Assembly: GCA_003560665.1 (NCBI GenBank)
Contig: PWKK01000003.1
Coordinates: 1-33,797 of the forward strand
DNA from: Candidatus Nealsoniibacteriota bacterium
Lineage (GTDB): Bacteria > Patescibacteriota > Minisyncoccia > Minisyncoccales > PWPS01
Length of the DNA stretch: 33,797 bases
Direction: 5' to 3'
The notes under the pieces are model-generated. The model worked only from the letters and a program-made list of their open reading frames with translations. It ran no database searches and had not been told where the DNA came from. Both the position numbers and the translations under genes were made by a program. Each line of letters begins with the position of its first letter. Position 1 is the first letter of the stretch. Positions 1 through 7,680 of this stretch are shown here, in pieces.

Positions 1-188
1 GCTTTATCTCCAATCAAAACAACGGGAACTCCCATCTGTCCCGTTTTTTCTTTCATTTTCTCCATTTCATTGGCGTCACTACTAACATCAATCTCTTCGT
101 ACCCTACCCCCTTCTCATCTAGAAATTTTTTAACCAGAGAACAAAAAGCGCATACTGGTGTCGTGTATACGATAATTTTTTTATTCAT
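1..188 (-). CDS. Glutaredoxin-like protein, partial (runs off left edge)
   Basis: Minus-strand reading from ATG at 188: MNKKIIVYTTPVCAFCSLVKKFLDEKGVGYEEIDVSSDANEMEKMKEKTGQMGVPVVLIGDK; CxxC (CAFC) after the first beta strand and a cis-Pro GVPVV motif typical of glutaredoxins. Confidence 0.85.
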   Translation of the reverse strand, partial: MNKKIIVYTTPVCAFCSLVKKFLDEKGVGYEEIDVSSDANEMEKMKEKTGQMGVPVVLIGDK

Positions 189-208
189 AATTTTAAATAA
201 TTAAAAGC

Positions 209-1354
209 TTATACCCAGGGCAAGTAATAGATTGCAAGATACAAAAGAACCAACGCTCCAAGGAAAGTAATCCAAGTAATCGCCTTCGATCCTGCAAACC
301 AGATGTTTTTTGTTAAGATAGCTCCGACAAAGATCACGATCTCTATAAGCATATAGAAAAAAAGGAATATCAAGATATAGAAAACATAAGAAAGAAGAGG
401 GATGTCCGCTCCGGCAAGTATCCCGGAAAAGGTAAGAGGAATTCCTACAGAACAAGGAAGTTCCACGATAGTAATTATTCCAGCAAAAGAGACCACAGAA
501 AGCGCTAAATAGAACATTCCTCTTTTGGGGTCCTCAAAAGATTTTCTCAACTTCTCCGTTGCCCCTTTGGCCAAAAAGGAATCCGAAGATTTACAAGTTG
601 GTCCGTACTTGAAAAACCTCCAAAACTCTTTAAAGAAGTAAATGGAACCTGCAAGCGCAGCAAATCCTATTATCATTCTTAGCGTCTCCTGCTCTCCAAT
701 CAACATCTCAAGAAGCCATCCCCAAACAAAAACCAAAGATCCATAAACCGCAACGGTAGTGAAAATAAAAAGACCCCCGAAAAAGAGCATCTTTTTTCGA
801 GAATCGAGAGCAAGAACAATGGTCAATATCAAAATGAGAGCGCCTATCGAGCACACATTAAAGCCGTCAATTATGCCAAGACCCATGGCTGCAACACCTA
901 GTGATAACTCGCTTGTATCCATCTCTATACCCAAAATAGGGACCCTTACAACACAGCAATCTCTTTCCACTGCCTCTCCCTCAATAGCACTCAAAATCTT
1001 TTCTTCTTGATTAGAAGAAAATTCCGTAAACTGTAGAAAGCTTTCTCCGATAAAAATTGTCGGTGCCATCACGTAATAATCCTCTACTCCGTGTTCTTTT
1101 GCAATTTCCCTCAGTTTATCCGTATCACTTATCTGATAAATGTTTAAGTCTATCCGCTTGTCATCTTCCGCTCTTTTCTGGAGAAAATCTTTTGCATCCG
1201 CACACACCGGACACAATCTATCGTCAAAATAGTGAATGGTCACTTCTTCCGTTTCATCGACACCGACCTCTTCAACTAAATTCTCAATGGCAAGTGAAGA
1301 GCTTGCTGTAAACAGAAAAGCAAAGAAGAGTAAGAGAAAAAATACTTTTTTCAT
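209..1354 (-). CDS. Signal peptide + thioredoxin-like domain (CPVC) fused to CcdA/DsbD-like membrane domain
   Basis: N-terminal signal, HYFDDRLCPVCADAKDFL, then multi-TM region with DGFNVCSIGALILIL and VELPCSVGIPLTFSGIL, resembling the paired Cys-containing TM helices of CcdA/DsbD. Confidence 0.75.
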   Translation of the reverse strand: MKKVFFLLLFFAFLFTASSSLAIENLVEEVGVDETEEVTIHYFDDRLCPVCADAKDFLQKRAEDDKRIDLNIYQISDTDKLREIAKEHGVEDYYVMAPTIFIGESFLQFTEFSSNQEEKILSAIEGEAVERDCCVVRVPILGIEMDTSELSLGVAAMGLGIIDGFNVCSIGALILILTIVLALDSRKKMLFFGGLFIFTTVAVYGSLVFVWGWLLEMLIGEQETLRMIIGFAALAGSIYFFKEFWRFFKYGPTCKSSDSFLAKGATEKLRKSFEDPKRGMFYLALSVVSFAGIITIVELPCSVGIPLTFSGILAGADIPLLSYVFYILIFLFFYMLIEIVIFVGAILTKNIWFAGSKAITWITFLGALVLLYLAIYYLPWV

Positions 1355-1375
1355 CGTACCGATAAATTTTTAAAT

Positions 1376-1807
1376 TTATAACTCACAACCGACCTCTTCT
1401 GCTAGATTTTCCGGAGACCCCCAATCATCGAAAACTTCTCCTTTTATTTGCACTTCAGGAACAAAGTTTGTTTTCATTTCACTTCTACATCTTTCTGTTT
1501 CTTCCACGGTACCAAGTCCCGAACAGTCCAGATAAATAGGTGCTACTACTTCGTATCCACCATACTCCTCTTCTAATCGATTGCAGGCTGGACAAGTACT
1601 ACTGCCATAAATTACCACGCCAGCATCTGCCAAACAATCAATAAAAGAAGAGTCAACGATCACTTCTTCCCCGTTTTGATTCTTGTCTTCATTGACTTCT
1701 TCCTCCGGCGGCAGTTCGTTGTTTTCGTCGGCAACTTCCGTTAAAAACAGAAGGGCGCCCCCTCCTATCAAAGCAAGAACCGCGACTATTAATATTGTTT
1801 TACTCAT
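1376..1807 (-). CDS. Membrane-anchored thioredoxin-fold protein (CPAC)
   Basis: ORF 1376..1816; the upstream 'M' of the ORF call is a TTG, so ATG at 1807 (MSKTILIV...) is preferred. N-terminal TM, acidic linker, then FIDCLADAGVVIYGSSTCPACNRLEEEYGGYEVVAPIYLDC...FVPEVQIKGE. Confidence 0.75.
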   Translation of the reverse strand: MSKTILIVAVLALIGGGALLFLTEVADENNELPPEEEVNEDKNQNGEEVIVDSSFIDCLADAGVVIYGSSTCPACNRLEEEYGGYEVVAPIYLDCSGLGTVEETERCRSEMKTNFVPEVQIKGEVFDDWGSPENLAEEVGCEL

Positions 1808-2123
1808 AGATTTCAAGAAATTTATTTAACAATTTTATACTATTTTTTACCTTCTTGCCATTTAGTTTATAAAAAACTTTTACTCCCCTTTTCTCCCAAG
1901 ACACAACCCCCTCTCTCTCCAAACATTTTAAATGATAGGAAGCAAGGTTTTGTGATAATTCTAAATATTTATAAATTTCACAAACATACCTCTCGTCCAA
2001 ACCAAGCATGCAAATAATTCTAAGCCTATTTTTATCTGAAATCAACCCTAAAAACTCGCTCAACTCATTTATCTGTCTTTTTGAAAAGTTGCTTTTACAA
2101 AAATTTGATTTTTTTTCTCTCAT
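1800..2123 (-). CDS. ArsR-family winged-helix transcriptional regulator
   Basis: LGLISDKNRLRIICMLGLDERYVCEIYKYLELSQNLASYHLKCLEREGVVSWEKRGVKVFYKLN; classic ArsR wHTH including a VCEI cysteine in the alpha-3-like position; overlaps the following CDS (ATGAGTAA). Confidence 0.85.
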   Translation of the reverse strand: MREKKSNFCKSNFSKRQINELSEFLGLISDKNRLRIICMLGLDERYVCEIYKYLELSQNLASYHLKCLEREGVVSWEKRGVKVFYKLNGKKVKNSIKLLNKFLEIYE

Positions 2124-2136
2124 CTCTTAGAAATAT

Positions 2137-2184
2137 ATCAATAATGATTGATTCGATGCTAATATAATGAAGAGTTTCTGTCAA
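2137..2184 (-). promoter_or_regulatory. Candidate promoter and operator for the redox operon
   Basis: Minus strand: TTGACA (2179-2184), 17-nt spacer, TAGCAT (2156-2161); perfect inverted repeat ATCAAT-AATG-ATTGAT at 2137-2152 near the expected start site, upstream of the ArsR-type gene. Confidence 0.45.
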
Positions 2185-2392
2185 GACAAATAATACACCT
2201 CTTCGGGCAAAGGCCTATAATTGAAGACAATAAATTCTTTTTAAGATATTTGTTGTGTGATGGTACATTTATGGTATGATTACTAGCAGATGGTCTTTGT
2301 CGTATCATACCCTGCTCTATATTCCCGCTTACAATCGAGCACGTTGTATTACAATGCAGGACACCATTTCAATCAATTTTTAACATGTTCTA

Positions 2393-2420
2393 TTGAAATA
2401 GACCATGTATTGTTTATAAT
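2393..2420 (+). promoter_or_regulatory. Sigma70-like promoter for the 1064-aa gene
   Basis: TTGAAA (2393-2398), 16-nt spacer, TATAAT (2415-2420), 6 nt before ATG at 2427. Confidence 0.6.
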
Positions 2421-2426
2421 GACCTA

Positions 2427-5400
2427 ATGAAAAAAACAGCTCTTACAATTGGATTGCTTTTTTTCCTCCTCATAATTCCCCTTTTTGCCGCCGCTCAAAC
2501 GGAAGTTACTTATCCTGCAATTCCCGGAGTTCTTTCTCCGCAAGAGATTATCGAGACGGCGGAAACCGAAGCGGACATTCTCCCCCTTTTTATTGCCTAT
2601 CTTCTCCGCCTTCTTCTCGTTGTTTCTGTTGCCGTTGTTGTCCTCACTATTATTTATGGAGGATTTCTCCATTTTCTCTCTGAAGATGATATAGAAAAGA
2701 AAAAAGCGGCAAAAAGTTGGATTTTAAGTGCTTTGCACGGAGCGCTTATCATTTTCTTTTCCTATTCCATCCTCCACGCTATCAGCCCGAGGCTTGCCGT
2801 TTTCCAACTGACCGATTTAACAGAAAGAGAAAGAGGAACACAAGTCGATCTCGAGTGGAGGCTGAGAGACACTTACTTTCAAGTACCGCTGGGTCTCCTG
2901 GTAGAAAACGCTGCCTTGAACGTAAACGCAAGAGATAAAATTTACGATGTTCTTGATGCTGTAGACGACGCAGAAAACGTAGCGAATGTTATTGTAGATG
3001 GTGGAGAGCAACTTCTGGAAATCATAGAAGAGTGTCCCGAGGGAATGAGTTGTGATTGTGACGAACCTTACTTCTACCCTAGTCCAATACCTTTCTTCCC
3101 CCGCTTTCCACATATGAGACCATCAAACACTCTCATAATACCCGAGGATATAGATCGAAGATCTGTGATGCCATCTGACGCTCCTCACGGACTACACATT
3201 GTTTTGATGGAAAAAGCCATTGAGAAAATAAAAACCGAGATTGAGATTACAGGGGAAAACGAATTTACAAGAGAACTGAAAATAGTTGTTGAAAAACTGG
3301 AAGCATTGTTGGACGCAAATCCGACAACCGAATCTCTCAGGGATATAAGAGAAGAACTGGACAATCTCCTTCAAAAACACAAAATAAGAGTAAAAAATCT
3401 CAACAAAGAAACAAAGAATGCTCTAGAAGGACTGTTAAGCGCCCTTCCTTTGTCGAGAACCGGCTTTAACGACAGCACTTATTACGCTCAATTTGAAAAC
3501 CCGTGGGGGCCTATGCCCTTTGGAAGAACCTCTACTTTCGCAAACGCAGGATGTTACGTTGTTTCGGTAGCTATGGTGATAGATACCCTTCTCGATCAAA
3601 AAGTAACCCCCATCGACGTCCGTAATTACTCTCTTCCCTATATCGTAAACGGTACCACTTACGGTGTAGTCCAAAACGCAGCCAATCAGTATCCGGAACT
3701 GGAAGCAGAAAAACTGCCCACTATAGAAGCAATTTTGGGAGCATTAGATCAAGGACATATGGTTATTATGGGAGGTACAGGCCCTCCTCACAATATTTCA
3801 AGATCCGGAGGTGGTCACGCTTATGTCTTTACCGGAATCGACCGGGATAAGGGAGTGGTATACCGAAGCGATCCGGGTCAACCCTACTGGCAAACCCTAC
3901 CGATTCACGAATTTAAGAGAAACAATCCCACGATGGCAGACACTATTTACAGAAGAAGTGGAGCAGAGCAAGAAGACGATTTTCTCTACGCTACTTTAAG
4001 TAATCTGAAAAATTTTCTTCTTCCCATTGCAGAAGAAAGAATAAATTTTCTTTTCTCGCTTTTTGCAGAAATATTTAAAACGGAAGAAGTCCAAGCTTCT
4101 TGCTGCCCGCCGTGTCCTGAAATTTCTCCAGCCGTCCGAATGAAAATCGGAGAAATTAGAGCTTATATGGGGCTGTTTAGATATCACCTTTTAAAATTAA
4201 TTGACACTAAGGCACCTTTTGAAGAAAATCTTTTCCAGCTTTACAAGACAAGCATGATAAAAACCTTGGGGGCAAAAAATCTCGTTACATACACCACTCT
4301 TCTTTTAAACCGAAGGCACCACGAAAGAGAGGAGATAGACATCACCACCTACGAAGAATCAAAAGAAATTGTCTCTTATTACTGGAATTTGTGGTATTAC
4401 TGGGATTGGAGAAAATGGATTGAAGATACTATTTATAAAGTAAAAATAGAGGGAGAAATCGTGGAAGAAAACGATCCGGTCAGTTTTTATCTGGAAACCC
4501 CAAGACACGAGAAAATTATAAGAGATGCCGAAAGATTGGCAAGAAGAGAAAACTGGGAAACAAGGAGAAGTATTCCCCCTTACGTCTGGTGGTATTTTAA
4601 CAGATTTACTGAACTCCCCCCGATATTACCCTTCAACGCCCGCCAAGATAAAAGGGAAATTCCTCCATTTATCTGGTGGGCTATTGTAGAAAAACCGATG
4701 TCCATCGGTCCTGACGAAGGAAGATACCCTCCTTGTCCGTGTCCCGAACACCCCCCCTGTCCCACTTGGCCTTTAACAAGCGGATTAATTGATAAAGAAA
4801 GTCCTCTTTACGCCTTACGGCAAAGCGCTGAAAAAATGATAGAAGATCTTTCCCAAGGAATGGTTGCCGATTACGTAACTGCTACCGAAAACATTCCTCA
4901 AGACATCTCTCCTGAAGAATTCGAAGAAATGTTCGACTCCCCCGCCGAGTTTTTAACCTGTGGAATGGAAATTCCTGTTGGAGAGCCGATCGATATTATT
5001 TGGAATTATTACACTGAGCTTTTGGACACTATTGACGATTATCTTGTGGCCGGAGTATGTTTTTATGAACTACAAGAAATAATGAACCGGCTCGCAGAAG
5101 GGTGCTCTTGCCCGTGTAGTTCTTGTAGTGGTTGTGACGAAGATCCTCCTTACTGCGGAAATTGTGTGCTAACCTGCGATAAAGAGGAGATATACAGAGC
5201 TTACGAAGACGTCTTGGCTCAAAGAGAGGTCTTAGCGGAAATTAGAGATAAAATTGCGTATCTGGTTACGGGCTATTTCAACATTGAAACGGAAAACGTA
5301 TGCCACCCCTTAAATCAAGATATAAGGAGCGAGGGAGAAAAGGCAGTCTGTGCTGGAGGAGGAAGTGTAACCATAACCAAACACGAACTGATAACCAGAA

Positions 5401-5621
5401 AACTGAATTACTCAAGAGCCGAGCTCGACGCATGCGTGACAAGGCCCGAGCACTTTGAAGATACTCTTGAAGGAAAAAGAGCGGGAAAAATTCCATTATT
5501 CGGGCCGATTGTTGAAGAAGAGGATCTTCCTCGTTACACAAAAACAAAAAGAGACGGTGCTGTTGTTAACACACACGATCTTAACTGGTTTTGTTGTTCC
5601 TACACCTCGTTGGAAGAATAA
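2427..5621 (+). CDS. Large exported protein: signal peptide, T4SS-pilin-like TM pair, internal C39-like cysteine peptidase domain, Cys-rich C-terminal part
   Basis: TM module LLRLLLVVSVAVVVLTIIYGGFLHFLSEDDIEKKKAAKSWILSALHGALIIFFSYSIL; peptidase-like YYAQFENPWG...NAGCYVVSVAMVID...GGHAYVFTGIDRDKGVVYRSDPGQP; Cys clusters SCCPPCPE, PPCPCPEHPPCP and CSCPCSSCSGCDEDPPYCGNCVLTC. Confidence 0.7.
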   Translation: MKKTALTIGLLFFLLIIPLFAAAQTEVTYPAIPGVLSPQEIIETAETEADILPLFIAYLLRLLLVVSVAVVVLTIIYGGFLHFLSEDDIEKKKAAKSWILSALHGALIIFFSYSILHAISPRLAVFQLTDLTERERGTQVDLEWRLRDTYFQVPLGLLVENAALNVNARDKIYDVLDAVDDAENVANVIVDGGEQLLEIIEECPEGMSCDCDEPYFYPSPIPFFPRFPHMRPSNTLIIPEDIDRRSVMPSDAPHGLHIVLMEKAIEKIKTEIEITGENEFTRELKIVVEKLEALLDANPTTESLRDIREELDNLLQKHKIRVKNLNKETKNALEGLLSALPLSRTGFNDSTYYAQFENPWGPMPFGRTSTFANAGCYVVSVAMVIDTLLDQKVTPIDVRNYSLPYIVNGTTYGVVQNAANQYPELEAEKLPTIEAILGALDQGHMVIMGGTGPPHNISRSGGGHAYVFTGIDRDKGVVYRSDPGQPYWQTLPIHEFKRNNPTMADTIYRRSGAEQEDDFLYATLSNLKNFLLPIAEERINFLFSLFAEIFKTEEVQASCCPPCPEISPAVRMKIGEIRAYMGLFRYHLLKLIDTKAPFEENLFQLYKTSMIKTLGAKNLVTYTTLLLNRRHHEREEIDITTYEESKEIVSYYWNLWYYWDWRKWIEDTIYKVKIEGEIVEENDPVSFYLETPRHEKIIRDAERLARRENWETRRSIPPYVWWYFNRFTELPPILPFNARQDKREIPPFIWWAIVEKPMSIGPDEGRYPPCPCPEHPPCPTWPLTSGLIDKESPLYALRQSAEKMIEDLSQGMVADYVTATENIPQDISPEEFEEMFDSPAEFLTCGMEIPVGEPIDIIWNYYTELLDTIDDYLVAGVCFYELQEIMNRLAEGCSCPCSSCSGCDEDPPYCGNCVLTCDKEEIYRAYEDVLAQREVLAEIRDKIAYLVTGYFNIETENVCHPLNQDIRSEGEKAVCAGGGSVTITKHELITRKLNYSRAELDACVTRPEHFEDTLEGKRAGKIPLFGPIVEEEDLPRYTKTKRDGAVVNTHDLNWFCCSYTSLEE

Positions 5622-5634
5622 CTTCATTCTTCTT

Positions 5635-6705
5635 ATGCAGAAAATTTACATTTTTATCTTTCTTTTTCTACTATCGCTTGTCGGACCGATAGGTTTTGTA
5701 GGTGGAGAAGAAACTATTACATTGAATAATTATTCAGACATAGAAAAAATGAGTTCCCTGGCCCTTGAAACGGGATCTTTTCCCACTTACATTCTATACA
5801 TTACATATCTTTTGATAGCCGTTGGGATAGCAGTTTCCATTATTTCTCTTATTGGGGGTGGTTTAGCATGGATGACATCCGTTGGAAACCCCATCAAAAC
5901 AAAAGAAGGAAAAGAGCGTATCATCTCCGCTATCATTGGCCTTGTCATCGTTCTTTCTTCTTTTCTTTTTCTTTCCGCTATCAATCCAGAGTTAATAGAG
6001 ATTGAAGAACCAGATGTTGTCGAAACTGTGGAGTTCTTTCCTCCGGGAATTTATCTTTCAAAGAAAGAAACAATCCCGGATATCACGGGAAAAGAGGATT
6101 TGGAAAAGTTCGAAGAAGATATCCATCGAACAACTTTTTCCTTAAGAAATTTGGAAGAAAAGGGCGTTGGAGTCAAAACGCTCCGCATTGCCAATCATCT
6201 TGATGAAAAAGGAAATATTCTTAACTATTATTACGGTGTAGTCTTGCATGAAGATCGCGCCTTTCGAGGAAGGTGTGAGTTCTTCCTGAACGACACCCCG
6301 AAGCCTATTGATTTTTCCGTAAGTGGAGAAAACATTTCTTCTGTTACTGTCATGCGAATAAATAAAAATCCCTCAATGGAAGGTTATGTAGACGTGTATG
6401 AAAAACCTGATTTTGACGACAACTTTTCTTTTGAGAGTCTTGATCTTTTTACAAATGATTTTCTACGCCTTTCCGTTCCTGAGGTCTGGTCAATAGACAT
6501 TAAAGGAAACTACGGGATTATATTGTCTTCGGGGGGGACGTGGGAACAAGCAAACAATGGGTGTGGTGTATTTTTAGATTTTAAGCCGATACCCGATCTG
6601 AAGGGTCACCATATGAACAAATGTTCGTTATGGAGTGGGCCACCTTGGTTTTCCTCATATAAGTCATGTGCCACGCACTACGCCGTTTTCCCTCTTCTTA
6701 GATAA
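5635..6705 (+). CDS. Exported protein with T4SS-pilin-like TM module and C-terminal extracytoplasmic domain
   Basis: Preferred ATG at 5635 (MQKIYIFIFLFLLSLVGPIGFVGGEE, signal-like) rather than the ORF-call start at 5455; TM pair YITYLLIAVGIAVSIISLIGGGLAWMTSVGNPIKTKEGKERIISAIIGLVIVLSSFLFLSAINPEL. Confidence 0.65.
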   Translation: MQKIYIFIFLFLLSLVGPIGFVGGEETITLNNYSDIEKMSSLALETGSFPTYILYITYLLIAVGIAVSIISLIGGGLAWMTSVGNPIKTKEGKERIISAIIGLVIVLSSFLFLSAINPELIEIEEPDVVETVEFFPPGIYLSKKETIPDITGKEDLEKFEEDIHRTTFSLRNLEEKGVGVKTLRIANHLDEKGNILNYYYGVVLHEDRAFRGRCEFFLNDTPKPIDFSVSGENISSVTVMRINKNPSMEGYVDVYEKPDFDDNFSFESLDLFTNDFLRLSVPEVWSIDIKGNYGIILSSGGTWEQANNGCGVFLDFKPIPDLKGHHMNKCSLWSGPPWFSSYKSCATHYAVFPLLR

Positions 6706-6710
6706 GTTGT

Positions 6711-7583
6711 TCATTCAAGGTTTATTTTCCACCTATTGTCTGAAACCACTTCCAAAAAAGCCGTATCCCGGGGAATCTGAACCGTTCCTTCGTAGACATC
6801 GGTTGTCCTCACAAGAGACTGATACTGGTGATTAATGGCGTTGACTTCAAAATTCTTGGGTTCATGACCCACCTCCAGGTTGCCGCGAATAACTGCTTTT
6901 TCCGAATCTCCTTCGATTCGCAGAACCTCTCCCCTTACACCCTCTACTTCTCCGGGTACCTCGATTACCCTCGCAGAATTTAAAGAAAGCACTTCAACTT
7001 TCCAAGGACCTTCAGCTTCGATCTCCAGCTTTCTTGTCCTTCCACCAGGATCCAGTAGAATTCCTTCATAAGAAGAAAACGTATTCACAAATATGCGCGT
7101 AAGCTCACCTCCCCCCCAAAAAGTATGTGCTTCTGTATACCCCGTAACCCGAAAATGCTTTTCCTCCTCGTTTCCTTGGATATAAAAAAGGGTGTGTCTT
7201 TCGCCTAATCCCTCTACTCTCATTTCTTGAGTGTCTCTACCCGTATAGACAATAACATCGTACTCTTTTCCTGTTTCCGGATTTGTTTTTCTTTCTCTCT
7301 CTCCTTTTATTATTTTATCAAGAAAATCGTCTACTGTTTCGTCTTCATTGTCTTCCCAGCTGTCAAGGTCATCCTCTTCTTCTGTATCTTCTACGTCTTC
7401 TCTGTCATTGATATCAGTTGTTTCGTGATCGTCATCGGGTAGAGGGGGCTCTTCTTCAATACCGCTTTGAAAAAGAAAAAAAAGTAAAATCACCACCAAA
7501 AACCCCATACCAGCAATTAAATACTTTCCCTTGTCAGAATCAATTAACTTTCTAATTGAGTTAAAAAGGTTTTTGTTTTCCAT
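6711..7583 (-). CDS. Membrane-anchored protein with acidic linker and two related C-terminal beta-rich repeats
   Basis: Single N-terminal TM (YLIAGMGFLVVILLFFLF), long D/E-rich linker, then two segments sharing YEG...LE(I/V)....WK(V/I). Confidence 0.55.
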   Translation of the reverse strand: MENKNLFNSIRKLIDSDKGKYLIAGMGFLVVILLFFLFQSGIEEEPPLPDDDHETTDINDREDVEDTEEEDDLDSWEDNEDETVDDFLDKIIKGERERKTNPETGKEYDVIVYTGRDTQEMRVEGLGERHTLFYIQGNEEEKHFRVTGYTEAHTFWGGGELTRIFVNTFSSYEGILLDPGGRTRKLEIEAEGPWKVEVLSLNSARVIEVPGEVEGVRGEVLRIEGDSEKAVIRGNLEVGHEPKNFEVNAINHQYQSLVRTTDVYEGTVQIPRDTAFLEVVSDNRWKINLE

Positions 7584-7618
7584 AAAATTTTCTTTTTATT
7601 TTACTCTTATTTTAATTG

Positions 7619-7647
7619 AGTATAACACAAGGAAAACGACAAGACAA
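7619..7647 (-). promoter_or_regulatory. Promoter for the 290-aa membrane protein
   Basis: Minus strand TTGTCT (7642-7647), 17-nt spacer, TGT-TATACT extended -10 (hexamer 7619-7624). Confidence 0.5.
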
Positions 7648-7680
7648 ACTCCAGCTTTCCATTTATAATTTTACTTTAAA

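Noticed and set aside
5278-5547. 89-aa minus ORF opposite the 1064-aa gene
   Set aside because: Antisense of a Cys-rich coding region; no independent signals.
5455-5634. Upstream extension MKILLKEKEREKFHYSGRLLKKRIFLVTQ... of the second pilin-module gene
   Set aside because: Overlaps the end of the 1064-aa gene and lacks coding character; the ATG at 5635 begins a proper signal peptide.
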